A DNA stretch of 64,000 nucleotides. Source: Cupriavidus pauculus. GTDB taxonomy: Bacteria; Pseudomonadota; Gammaproteobacteria; Burkholderiales; Burkholderiaceae. Below are positions 1-8,199 of this stretch, piece by piece. Position 1 is the stretch's first letter; the number at the start of each line of letters is the position of its first letter. The position numbers and the translations under genes are program-made. Where the stretch lies: NCBI RefSeq assembly GCF_002858765.1, contig NZ_PJRP01000001.1:753366-817365 (forward strand), written 5' to 3'. The notes below the pieces were generated by a model, which saw only the letters and a program-made list of their open reading frames with translations, was not told where the DNA came from and searched no databases.

Positions 1-47
1 AATGCGGAACCGTCAGTGGCGAGCACGATATTGGACATCGGGGGCAT
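1..47 (-). CDS. Universal stress protein (UspA family), N-terminal fragment
   Basis: Only the first 15 codons are inside the window; the gene runs off the left edge. The minus strand reads M-P-P-M-S-N-I-V-L-A-T-D-G-S-A. The core IVLATDGS is the first beta strand and nucleotide-binding Asp-Gly-Ser of the UspA fold. A purine-rich AGGAGAT lies 6 bases upstream of the ATG at 47. An internal ATG at 38 is an alternative start. It is divergent from the response regulator at 367, and the shared 320-base spacer holds a long palindrome. The family call rests on a short stretch, so it is probable rather than certain. Confidence 0.6.
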   Translation of the reverse strand, partial: MPPMSNIVLATDGSA

Positions 48-257
48 GGCGCTATCTCCTTGGTTGAAAAACTGCGAGCGCGCGACGGGGCGCGACGTGT
101 TTCATCATGGCACGCAGAGGTTGGTCACACCGTAACGTAGATCAAATCCGCGATGAATTTTTGAGGATTTCACGATTGTCATCTGTTGGACTTTTAGGTT
201 GATCGTCGCTCCGTGAGCCGCACATCTGCCAGCGTGCGGACGCAACGGCTCAACGTC

Positions 258-289
258 TGAAATTTCCGTAGGAAAGCCCGGAAATTTCA
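258..289. promoter_or_regulatory. 32-bp palindrome between the uspA-like gene and the response regulator gene
   Basis: TGAAATTTCCG (258-268) and CGGAAATTTCA (279-289) are perfect 11-bp inverted arms around a 10-base spacer, 78 bases before the response regulator start. The AT-rich arms stand out in GC-rich DNA. The element could be a dimeric operator or a 5'-leader hairpin; no U-tract follows, so a terminator is unlikely. The rest of the 48-366 gap shows nothing else recognisable. Confidence 0.55.
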
Positions 290-366
290 ACATGCATTTT
301 CAGCCCGTTCTGCCGTTGCGCTGAAAGGCCTAAGCTGCCCGCTGTTCGAGTTCACGGAGATTTGGC

Positions 367-1053
367 ATGCCCAACGCCATCGTTATTGACCCGCATACCG
401 CCGTTCGCAAGTCTGTCTGCAACATCCTCGAGAGCGCGTCGGGCTTCGAGGAAGTCCGCGTTGCCCCCGGTGGCGCCGCCGGGCTGCTGGCGCTGCGCGA
501 CCGCCCGGCCGATCTGGTCGTGATGGATCTGCAGCTGGATGACCTGCCCGGCGACGCCGTGCTTGAGGAGGTGGTGTCGACCTGGCCGGTCACGTGCGTG
601 CTGGTGCTCTCGGCCCAACGGCGCGCGGCGGAGCGCGCGTTGCTGGGCGGTGCCCACGGGTACATCGACAAGAGCGCGGGGCTGGACGGATTGGCCGACG
701 CTGTGCGCGCGCTGATGACCGGCTACGCGGCGTTTCCGCTGAAGTCGTTGCCGACCTTCCGCCGCGCCGCCGCCAATCCGGCTGATCCCAAGGCCCTGCT
801 GAGCCGGCGCGAACTGACTGTGTTGCGTCTGCTGGCGGTCGGCCATTCCAACAAGGCGATCTCGGACGTGCTGGAGATCAGCAACAAGACCGTTAGCTCG
901 CACAAGGCCAGCATCATGGACAAGCTGGGTCTGGGCTCGCTGATCGCCCTAGCGGAATTTGCGCGCGTGCATCGGCTATTGCCGATGGAGGGCGAGCCGG
1001 TTCCTAGCGTGGCAAAGCCGCGCGTCAGGCGGAACGACGCCGCCGCGTTCTAG
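367..1053 (+). CDS. LuxR/NarL-type two-component response regulator
   Basis: The 228-residue protein has an N-terminal receiver domain (about 1-120) and a C-terminal LuxR-type helix-turn-helix (about 145-205). Asp54 in VVMDLQ is the expected phosphoacceptor, with Asp8 in the acidic pocket and Lys in YIDKSAG. The DNA-binding part shows LSRRELTVLRLL and NKTVSSHKASIMDKLG, typical of FixJ/NarL regulators. It should bind DNA as a dimer once phosphorylated by a histidine kinase. No kinase gene is adjacent, so it is an orphan or is served in trans. It is divergent from a UspA-like gene across a large palindrome, which suggests shared stress-related control (inference). Confidence 0.88.
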   Translation: MPNAIVIDPHTAVRKSVCNILESASGFEEVRVAPGGAAGLLALRDRPADLVVMDLQLDDLPGDAVLEEVVSTWPVTCVLVLSAQRRAAERALLGGAHGYIDKSAGLDGLADAVRALMTGYAAFPLKSLPTFRRAAANPADPKALLSRRELTVLRLLAVGHSNKAISDVLEISNKTVSSHKASIMDKLGLGSLIALAEFARVHRLLPMEGEPVPSVAKPRVRRNDAAAF

Positions 1054-1067
1054 TGTGGCGCCGTGCG

Positions 1068-1988
1068 CTAGCCTTCCATGCCGGCGACGTCTGCGCGCCG
1101 GGTCATCAGCCATTCGCGCAGCACCTTCACCGCCGGCACGTCGGCACGATCGGCGCGACGGATCAGGTAGTACCCGCGCCGCGACGGCACCGATGCACGA
1201 TTGAGCTGCACCACGCGCCCCTCGCGCAGGCTGTCGGCCACCGCGTAGTCGGGCACCAGCGCGGCGCCGAGGCCGGCCTCGGCGGCCTTGAGTGCGAACG
1301 TGACGAGGTTGTACTGCGTACCGGGCGGCAGCGGCAGATCGATGCTGGTGTCGAGATCGCGCAGGTAACTGGCCCAGGCGCTGGGCGCGGTTGTGTGGTG
1401 CAGCAGCGGCAGGGCGGCGATGCGGCTGGCCTGCAGCGGGAGCCGGCCGCGGACCAGTTCGCGCGCTGCAACCGGCAGGCTGCGTACGCCGTGCAGTAGG
1501 TCGGCGCTGTCGTCGTCGAGACCGTCTTCGGCGTAGACGATGGCGGCGTCCAGCCCCGCATCGCGCAACGATACCGCGCCGATGTGGTTGGCCACATGGA
1601 TGCGAATCTCGGGATGCGCCGCCGCGAAGCCGCACAGGCGCGGCATGACCCATAGCAGGCCGAACGTGTTCGGCACCGAGAAGCGCACCTCGCGCATCCG
1701 CTGGGCGGCGCCCGAGGCGGCCACCGTTGCCGCTTCCAGCTGGTCCAGCAGCGACCGGATGCGTGCCAGGTAGCCAGCGCCTTCATCGCTCAATGCCAGC
1801 CGGGCGTTGTTGCGCTCGAACAGGGTCGTGCCAAGAAAGCTCTCGAGATCCAGCAGCTGCTTGCTGACGGCACCCTGGCTCAGGCCAAGCTCGTCGGCCG
1901 CTGCCGTCACGCTGCCCCGTCGCGCGATGGTGTCGAACGTGTTCAGGTTGACCACGGAGGGGATTTGACGCCGGGCGGGATGCTTCAT
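1068..1988 (-). CDS. LysR-family transcriptional regulator
   Basis: The 306-residue protein has an N-terminal winged helix (about residues 8-68, FDTIARRGSVTAAADELG...SQGAVSKQL) followed by a periplasmic-binding-like effector domain. The start at 1988 (MKHPARRQ) puts the HTH at the usual distance from the N-terminus; the frame stays open upstream but that part has no family character. It is divergent from the Bug-type receptor gene at 2101, with about 112 bases between. In LysR biology this arrangement usually means the regulator controls the divergent receptor/deacylase genes. The effector is unknown. Its stop is 14 bases from the convergent response regulator stop. Confidence 0.9.
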   Translation of the reverse strand: MKHPARRQIPSVVNLNTFDTIARRGSVTAAADELGLSQGAVSKQLLDLESFLGTTLFERNNARLALSDEGAGYLARIRSLLDQLEAATVAASGAAQRMREVRFSVPNTFGLLWVMPRLCGFAAAHPEIRIHVANHIGAVSLRDAGLDAAIVYAEDGLDDDSADLLHGVRSLPVAARELVRGRLPLQASRIAALPLLHHTTAPSAWASYLRDLDTSIDLPLPPGTQYNLVTFALKAAEAGLGAALVPDYAVADSLREGRVVQLNRASVPSRRGYYLIRRADRADVPAVKVLREWLMTRRADVAGMEG

Positions 1989-2100
1989 GTCATCAAAAAA
2001 AGGAATGGGTGCTTGCCGAAACTTCGATATACAGCGGCGCGGGCCTGGGCGCAACATAGCGCGTTCACACAGAGATTGCACGCTTGCCGCGAGGTTGCCG

Positions 2101-3105
2101 ATGACGATACCCCAGAGACACAAAGCCATTGAAATTCTTAAAACCCGCGCCGTGATGGCCGGGCTGCTGGCCGCATGTGCCGCAGGCAGCGCACAGGCGG
2201 CGGACTGGCCCGCCGGCAAGCCGATCACACTGATCGTGCCGGCAGCCGCGGGCAGCACGCCCGACCAGTCGAGCCGCAAGCTGGCCCAGTACCTGGGCGA
2301 CAGGCTCGGCTCGTCGGTGGTGGTGGACAACCGGCCCGGCGCGGCCGGCAGCATCGCCATGCAGACGCTGGTGCGCAGCAGGCCGGACGGCTACACGATC
2401 GGCTTCGGCAATATCGTGACGATGGCCATCAACCGCAGCCTGCTGGCGCGCCCCGGCTATGACCCCGACAAGGACCTGGTGCCGGTCTGCGCCACCACGA
2501 CCATCCCGAATATCCTGGCCGTGAGCCCCGGCCTGCCGGTGCACACGGTCAGGGAGCTGATCGACTACGCACGCAAGAATCCGGGCCGCCTGACGATGGG
2601 CTCGGGCGGCAACGGTACGACCAGCCACCTGAGCGGCGAAATGCTCAGAGACCAGGCGCACATCGAATTTCGCCATATTCCATACCGTGGCGCGCCGCAG
2701 GCACAGATCGACGTCATCAGCGGCCAGGTCGACTTCATGTTCGACAACGTGCCCTCCATCCTCGCCGCCGTGCAGGGCAACAAGCTGCGCGCCATTGCGG
2801 TGACCAGCAAGGCGCGGCTGCCGGTGCTGGCCAACGTGCCGACGATGGAGGAAGCGGGCCTGCCCGGTTTCGAGGTCAATGCCTGGGGCGGCATCGTGGC
2901 GCCCGCCGGCACGCCCCGGCCCGTGGTGGAGCGGCTGAACCGCGAGATCAATGCCTACCTGCAGTTGCCGGCCACGCGGAAGGAGGCCGAGCAGAACGGA
3001 TCGGTGGTGGTGGGCGGCTCGCCCGAGGCGTTTGCCCAGATGATCGGAAAGGAAAGCCGCAAGTGGGGCGACCTGATCCGCAAGGCTGACATCAAGCTCG
3101 ACTGA
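2101..3105 (+). CDS. Bug-family tripartite tricarboxylate transporter substrate-binding protein
   Basis: The 334-residue periplasmic receptor belongs to the Bug (Bordetella uptake gene) family, very abundant in Burkholderiales. The N-terminus has a signal peptide (VMAGLLAACAAGSAQA, cleavage before ADWPAGK). The fold-typical segments ITLIVPAAAGS, VVDNRPGAAGS and TMEEAGLPGF are present. GAGG lies upstream of the ATG at 2101; another ATG at 2152 is possible. No TctA/TctB membrane genes are nearby, so as an orphan receptor it must share a permease or act in sensing. It lies 13 bases before an N-acyl-D-amino-acid deacylase gene, suggesting an N-acylated amino acid or related acid as ligand (inference). 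Confidence 0.88.
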   Translation: MTIPQRHKAIEILKTRAVMAGLLAACAAGSAQAADWPAGKPITLIVPAAAGSTPDQSSRKLAQYLGDRLGSSVVVDNRPGAAGSIAMQTLVRSRPDGYTIGFGNIVTMAINRSLLARPGYDPDKDLVPVCATTTIPNILAVSPGLPVHTVRELIDYARKNPGRLTMGSGGNGTTSHLSGEMLRDQAHIEFRHIPYRGAPQAQIDVISGQVDFMFDNVPSILAAVQGNKLRAIAVTSKARLPVLANVPTMEEAGLPGFEVNAWGGIVAPAGTPRPVVERLNREINAYLQLPATRKEAEQNGSVVVGGSPEAFAQMIGKESRKWGDLIRKADIKLD

Positions 3106-3118
3106 CGGGGAGACCAGC

Positions 3119-4552
3119 ATGTTCGATGTGATTTTGCGCGGCGGCGATGTGATCGACGGCACCGGCGCGGCGCGTTACCGTGCCGACGTGGCGCTGCAGG
3201 GTGGCCGTATCGTGTTCATTGGCGACGCCACGGGCCAGCGCGCCGACCGCGAGATCGATGTGGCCGGGATGGTCGTGGCGCCGGGCTTTATCGACAGCCA
3301 CGCGCACGACGACCGCGCCGTACTGGAAACCCCGGGCATGGCGCCGAAGATCTCGCAGGGGGTGACGACCGTCGTGAACGGCAACTGCGGCATCAGCCTG
3401 GCGCCGTACCGGCAGAGCGGTGGGGACCCGCCGCTGCCCCTGCGCACGGTTGACCCGCAGTGGCGCTTTGCGGCGTTCGGCCAGTATCTCGATGCCCTCG
3501 ACGCCACGCCGGCGGCTGTCAACGTGGCATCACTGGTTGGCCATACGGCGTTGCGCGCGGTGCATCAGGCGGACTTCGACCGGCCTGCCACCGCCGTCGA
3601 GGTAGAAGCCATGCGCCAGGCCGCCAACGCTGCGCTGGAGCAGGGCGCGATCGGCATGTCCACGGGCACGTTCTACCCGCCCGCGGCGTCCGCGCCGGCC
3701 GAGGAAATCATCGGCGTGGGGCGCGACCTGAAGCAGTTCGGTGTTGTCTATGCCACGCACATGCGTACCGAGGGCGACGGCGTGATCGAGGCCATCGAGG
3801 AATCGGCCCGGATTGCGCGCGCCATCGACGTCAGGCTCGTGATCTCGCATCACAAGGTCATCGGCAAGCCCAACTTCGGCCGCACGCGCGAGACGCTGGC
3901 CCGTATCGGCGAACTGGGCCGTGCGCAGAAGATCTGCCTGGACTGCTATCCGTACACGGCGTCGTCGTCGCTGCTGCGCCGCGAACGGCTGGCCATCAGC
4001 GACGAGATCCTGATTACCTATTCGCGCTCGGCGCCGAAAAGCGCCGGCCGCAAGCTGTCCGACCTGGCGCACGAATGGCAGTGCTCGCGTGCCGAGGCGC
4101 TGGACCGCGTGATGCCAGGCATGGGCATGTACTTCTTCATGGACGAAGGCGACGTCCAGCGCGTGCTGGCGTACCGCGACACGATGATCGGATCGGACGG
4201 GATTCCGTCCGACGACTATCCGCATCCGCGCCTGTGGGGCACCTTCACGCGCCTGCTGGGCCACTACAGCCGCGACCTGGGCCTGCTGACGCTGGAGGAA
4301 ACCGTCCACAAGATGACAGGCATGACTGCGCACGCGTTCGGGCTGGCTGGTCGCGGCGAGATCCGGGAAGGCCACGCCGCCGACGTCACCGTGTTCGATC
4401 CGAAGACGGTGAAGGATGTGGCGACGTACCTGGATCCGCAACAGCCGTCGGCCGGCATTGCGCACGTGTTCGTGAACGGGCAGGCCGTGTGGGAGCACGG
4501 CGCGGCAACCTGCGCACGGCCGGGGCGGAGCCTGCGCCGCGCGGCACGCTGA
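3119..4552 (+). CDS. N-acyl-D-amino-acid deacylase family amidohydrolase
   Basis: The 477-residue protein is a metal-dependent amidohydrolase of the D-aminoacylase type, which removes the acyl group from N-acyl-D-amino acids. The N-terminal beta-sandwich is followed by the metal motif His61-Ala-His63 in FIDSHAHDD, then GNCGIS (metal-bridging Cys typical of this family), THMRTEGDG, and the C-terminal IGSDGIPSD carrying the catalytic Asp. Length matches the family. A GGGGAG ribosome site precedes the ATG. It is probably co-transcribed with the upstream Bug receptor and controlled by the divergent LysR. Dihydropyrimidinase-like or other N-acyl amidase activity cannot be excluded. Confidence 0.88.
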   Translation: MFDVILRGGDVIDGTGAARYRADVALQGGRIVFIGDATGQRADREIDVAGMVVAPGFIDSHAHDDRAVLETPGMAPKISQGVTTVVNGNCGISLAPYRQSGGDPPLPLRTVDPQWRFAAFGQYLDALDATPAAVNVASLVGHTALRAVHQADFDRPATAVEVEAMRQAANAALEQGAIGMSTGTFYPPAASAPAEEIIGVGRDLKQFGVVYATHMRTEGDGVIEAIEESARIARAIDVRLVISHHKVIGKPNFGRTRETLARIGELGRAQKICLDCYPYTASSSLLRRERLAISDEILITYSRSAPKSAGRKLSDLAHEWQCSRAEALDRVMPGMGMYFFMDEGDVQRVLAYRDTMIGSDGIPSDDYPHPRLWGTFTRLLGHYSRDLGLLTLEETVHKMTGMTAHAFGLAGRGEIREGHAADVTVFDPKTVKDVATYLDPQQPSAGIAHVFVNGQAVWEHGAATCARPGRSLRRAAR

Positions 4553-4657
4553 CGCACCGGGGCCGGCCCTGTCCGGCCTTATTCGGCCCTTATCCGGCAT
4601 AATCCCAGCCACACCGCGCCGCATCCGGGGCGGCACGGTATCGACTGGGCTTTGCAA

Positions 4658-6301
4658 ATGAACGCGCCGAAGACGGAGAAGTCAGACAACTCGCACGACC
4701 CTCGATTGGACGACGACTGTCCGCTGCACTGGTTCGACGCTGACCGGGGTGCGTTCGAGGACCTGGAGCGACGCATCGCCGAGCACCCTGCGGATTTCTT
4801 CGCCAGCCAGGATTTCGATCCGGTGGGCGCCTGCGCCACGCGCGAGGCGCAGTTCGCGTCGGTGGACCTGCCCGAAGACCCCACCGCGCCGCAGGCGCAC
4901 GCCGATCACCTGTTGCACGACGTATTCCGCCACGTGATGCCGGTGGCCTCGCCGAGCTTCGTCGGTCATATGACGTCGTCGCTGCCGTCGTTCATGCCGT
5001 CGCTGGCCAAGATCGTGGCGGCGCTGAACCAGAACGTGGTGAAGCTTGAAACCTCGGGCGCGTTGACCGGCCTGGAGCGCCAGGTCATCGGCATGCTGCA
5101 CAAGCTGGTCTTTGCGCGCGAGGGCGACTTCTATGCCCAGTGGCTGCACAACCCCGAGCATTCGCTTGGCGCGTTTTGCGCGGGTGGCACCACGGCCAAC
5201 CTGGCGGCGCTCTGGGCCAGCCGCAACAACGTGCTGCGTGCGCGCGACGGCTTCGCGGGCGTCCACAATGCCGGCCTGATGGCGGCGCTGCGCCACTACG
5301 GCTACGACGGGCTGGCGATCGTGGTGTCCGAGCGCGGCCACTATTCGCTGCGCAAGGCCGCCGACGTGCTGGGTATCGGCCGCGACAACCTGGTGCCGGT
5401 GGCGGTCGATGGCGATGGCCGCATGCGGATCGACAAGCTCCGCGACACGCTGGGCGATCTGCAGGCAAGCAATATCCGGACGATGGCCATCGTTGGCATT
5501 GCCGGATCGACCGAAACTGGCGCGGTGGACCCGCTGGACGCGATGGCCGACGTGGCGCAGGAAGCCGGGTGCCATTTTCATGTCGATGCCGCCTGGGGCG
5601 GTGCGACATTGCTGTCCGAACGCGAGCGCGGGCGCTTTGCCGGCATCGAACGTGCGGATTCCGTGGTGATCGACGCACACAAGCAGTTTTATGTGCCGAT
5701 GGGCGCCGGCATGGTGCTGTTCCGCGATCCGGCCTGGACGCAGGAGATCATCCAGCACGCGAACTACATCGTGCGCAAGGGCTCGGTCGACCTGGGACGC
5801 CACACACTCGAAGGCTCGCGCGGCGCGGCGGCCGTAATGCTCTACGCCAACCTGCACCTGCTGGGACGCAAGGGGCTGGCCAGGCTGATCGACACCGGCA
5901 TCGACAACGCGAAGTTCTTTGCCGGACTGATCGAGCAACAGGCCGATTTCGAGCTCGATAGCCGGCCGCAGCTTTGCATCCTGACGTACCGCTACGTGCC
6001 CGAACCTGTGCGCACGGCGCTGGTGTCGGCGTCGACGCCGGCGGAGACCCGCGAGCAGATCCAGCAGGCGCTGGACGCGCTCACCATCAGCATCCAGGAG
6101 ATGCAGCGCGACGCCGGGCGGTCGTTCGTGTCGCGCACGCAGCTGACGTCGTCGCAGTGGGGCGGCAGGGCAATCGCGGTGTTCCGAGTGGTGCTGGCGA
6201 ATCCGGACACGACGCGCGACATCCTGCAGGGCGTGCTGGCCGAACAACGCGCGCTGGCCGCGCGGAGCCCGATGCTGGCGCCGTTGATGGCGCTGGTTTG
6301 A
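4658..6301 (+). CDS. PLP-dependent decarboxylase, PanP-like (aspartate/glutamate type)
   Basis: The 547-residue group II amino-acid decarboxylase resembles the PanP family, which makes beta-alanine from aspartate in some gamma-proteobacteria lacking PanD. Family hallmarks are SFVGHMTSSLP, NVVKLETSGALTGLE and VDAAWGG. The Schiff-base Lys342 is in IDAHKQFYVPMG. The ATG at 4658 gives the PanP length exactly. The gene stands alone between the deacylase and the beta-lactamase-like gene. Substrate (L-Asp, L-Glu or another acid) cannot be settled from sequence, so pantothenate supply is only a possibility; a glutamate or cysteate decarboxylase role is equally open. Confidence 0.8.
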   Translation: MNAPKTEKSDNSHDPRLDDDCPLHWFDADRGAFEDLERRIAEHPADFFASQDFDPVGACATREAQFASVDLPEDPTAPQAHADHLLHDVFRHVMPVASPSFVGHMTSSLPSFMPSLAKIVAALNQNVVKLETSGALTGLERQVIGMLHKLVFAREGDFYAQWLHNPEHSLGAFCAGGTTANLAALWASRNNVLRARDGFAGVHNAGLMAALRHYGYDGLAIVVSERGHYSLRKAADVLGIGRDNLVPVAVDGDGRMRIDKLRDTLGDLQASNIRTMAIVGIAGSTETGAVDPLDAMADVAQEAGCHFHVDAAWGGATLLSERERGRFAGIERADSVVIDAHKQFYVPMGAGMVLFRDPAWTQEIIQHANYIVRKGSVDLGRHTLEGSRGAAAVMLYANLHLLGRKGLARLIDTGIDNAKFFAGLIEQQADFELDSRPQLCILTYRYVPEPVRTALVSASTPAETREQIQQALDALTISIQEMQRDAGRSFVSRTQLTSSQWGGRAIAVFRVVLANPDTTRDILQGVLAEQRALAARSPMLAPLMALV

Positions 6302-6416
6302 GGCTTCCGGCGGCGATGGCCGCTACGGCTGGCGCAGGTGCGTTCCCATCGCGCGCCAGCACACGATAGTCCACGGTAGGTCTTGTTCGCTCGTACAAAC
6401 GTTTCGAGGGGGGGGA

Positions 6417-7838
6417 ATGCTGGGAGACTTCGATGGGCTGGTGGAGGCGGCCATGGCGGAATGGCGCGTTCCAGGTGCGGCGATAGCGATCGTAAAGGCG
6501 GGCGAAACGCTGCTGCTCAAGGGGTACGGCCGAAAGGATATCGATGCAGACGATGTTGTCACGCCCGATACGCAGTTCTTGCTTTGTTCCCTGACCAAAT
6601 CCTTCACGGCGGCCGGTCTTGGCCTGCTGTTCGACGAAGGCAAGCTGGATTTTGGCCGACCGGTTCGGGACTATCTGCCGGCGTTCCAACTGCACGATGC
6701 CGTCGCCAGCGAGCGTGTCACCGTTCGCGATCTGCTATGCCATCACACCGGGTTGCCTCGCCACGACTGGATCCACGGGCCCGGCGACCTTTCCACCGCG
6801 CAAATTGTCGAGTCCCTGAGGCACCTGCAACTCAGTCGTGATATCCGCACCGGGTTCGAGTACCAGAACCTGGGCTATGTCGTTGCCGGACACATTGCCG
6901 AGCGGATCAGTGGGCAGCGTTGGGAGTCGTTCACCGCCGATCGGTTGCTGCACCCACTTGGCTTCACCGATTTCGGGTTTGCAATCGAGGCGCTGGCTGG
7001 TGCGGCAGATCACGCGCACCCCCATGTGCGCCGGGGTGCCGAGGTGGAACGCGCCCACCTGTGCCCCATTCGAGCGGCGCCGGCCGGGGCCCTCAACGCA
7101 AGCGTCCGAGACCTGGCCCGATGGCTGAACCTGTGGTTGGGCGATGGCCAGGTAGCCGGCAGCCGGCTTCTGTCCAGTCAGGCGATTCGGGAAATGACTA
7201 CGCCTTGGGTCTACGCCGGCCAATCGCCAAACGAGCACGTCGGGCATTTGCACTACGGCTTTGGCTGGAACATTGGCCACTATCGTGGCGCGCGGATGCA
7301 GTGGCACACCGGGTCCTGGGTAGGTTGGTCCACGATCATGGCGATACTGCCCGAGCATGGCCTTGGCATCGCCATACTGACCAACCGGGTGCCCGGCGGC
7401 GTGACGGAGCTGCTCACCTATAGCGCGTTCGACCGGTTGCGCGGACACGAGCCAGTCGATTGGCTGGCACGCTTTGCCGAAGGGCGGCGCAAGGCGCTGG
7501 CGCAGGAACGCGAGGAAAAGGCCCGGCGCGAGGCAGAGCGGGAGAAGGCGCGGACAGTACCGCTTTCGCTGACCCAGTACGTGGGTGACTACACGCACCC
7601 TGCCTATGGCCGTTTCGCCATCGTTCGCGAAGGCGAGGGCCTGGGCTGGCGCTGGCGAGGCATGTCGGGGCGACTCGCCGCTGTGGATGCCGATGTCTTC
7701 AGCACCGAAGACAGGCCCGCGGAGATTCATCCGGACAACCTGCCACTGACGTTTGGACGCGATGGCAAAGGGGAAGTCGACCGGGTGTCGGCGCCCCTGG
7801 AGCCGAAGGTGGCTGACATCGTGTTTCGGCGGGCGTGA
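6417..7838 (+). CDS. Serine hydrolase of the class C beta-lactamase fold
   Basis: The 473-residue protein carries the three landmarks of the AmpC/esterase superfamily: Ser58-Leu-Thr-Lys61 (SxxK), the Tyr-x-Asn triad in FEYQNLGY (about 148), and His-Thr-Gly in WHTGSWVGW (about 303). The C-terminal extension, from about residue 345, has a charged helix (EEKARREAEREKA) and a beta-rich domain often found in esterase or D-aminopeptidase-like members. No signal peptide is evident, arguing for a cytoplasmic esterase or peptidase rather than a resistance enzyme. The start follows a run of seven G, which serves as the ribosome site. A bidirectional hairpin lies 30 bases after the stop. Confidence 0.85.
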   Translation: MLGDFDGLVEAAMAEWRVPGAAIAIVKAGETLLLKGYGRKDIDADDVVTPDTQFLLCSLTKSFTAAGLGLLFDEGKLDFGRPVRDYLPAFQLHDAVASERVTVRDLLCHHTGLPRHDWIHGPGDLSTAQIVESLRHLQLSRDIRTGFEYQNLGYVVAGHIAERISGQRWESFTADRLLHPLGFTDFGFAIEALAGAADHAHPHVRRGAEVERAHLCPIRAAPAGALNASVRDLARWLNLWLGDGQVAGSRLLSSQAIREMTTPWVYAGQSPNEHVGHLHYGFGWNIGHYRGARMQWHTGSWVGWSTIMAILPEHGLGIAILTNRVPGGVTELLTYSAFDRLRGHEPVDWLARFAEGRRKALAQEREEKARREAEREKARTVPLSLTQYVGDYTHPAYGRFAIVREGEGLGWRWRGMSGRLAAVDADVFSTEDRPAEIHPDNLPLTFGRDGKGEVDRVSAPLEPKVADIVFRRA

Positions 7839-7868
7839 ACTAGCCATTCTCGGCCGCCCCAAAGCAAA

Positions 7869-7898
7869 ACGCCGCAATCCCGTGAAGGATTGCGGCGT
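7869..7898 (-). terminator. Intrinsic terminator of the tRNA gene
   Basis: A perfect 12-bp stem (7869-7880 with 7887-7898) around a 6-base loop is followed on the minus strand by TTTTGCTTT. It lies 12 bases past the tRNA 3' end. The stem may also stop transcripts of the convergent hydrolase gene. Confidence 0.85.
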
Positions 7899-7910
7899 CT
7901 TCCAAATAGA

Positions 7911-7987
<77 letters not shown>

Positions 7988-8000
7988 AACGAAGATCGAA

Positions 8001-8028
8001 ATTATACCCACGCTTTTCGGGCTGTCAA
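8001..8028 (-). promoter_or_regulatory. Sigma-70 promoter of the tRNA gene
   Basis: On the minus strand, TTGACA (8023-8028) and TATAAT (8001-8006) match both consensus hexamers perfectly with a 16-base spacer. Transcription should start about 7 bases before the mature tRNA 5' end. Confidence 0.9.
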
Positions 8029-8068
8029 CACCTTTGTGACAATTTTCTGCAAGCTTCGGCGCTTGCCT

Positions 8069-8096
8069 AAAAAAATGGCAGACCCGAGGGTCTGCC
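8069..8096 (-). terminator. Intrinsic terminator of the MHS-type transporter gene
   Basis: GGCAGACCC (8077-8085) and GGGTCTGCC (8088-8096) form a tight hairpin followed on the minus strand by seven T. It is about 100 bases past the transporter stop. A second perfect hairpin (GGCTGGCC/GGCCAGCC, 8107-8126) lies between the two. Confidence 0.85.
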
Positions 8097-8199
8097 TAGA
8101 AGGAGCGGCTGGCCGGTAGGCCAGCCATCCTGAGCGAGGGTTACCGGTTGTATCCCTCCGGTGAATGCCTGGATTGCGTGGTTGTTGTCGTGTGGCCGC

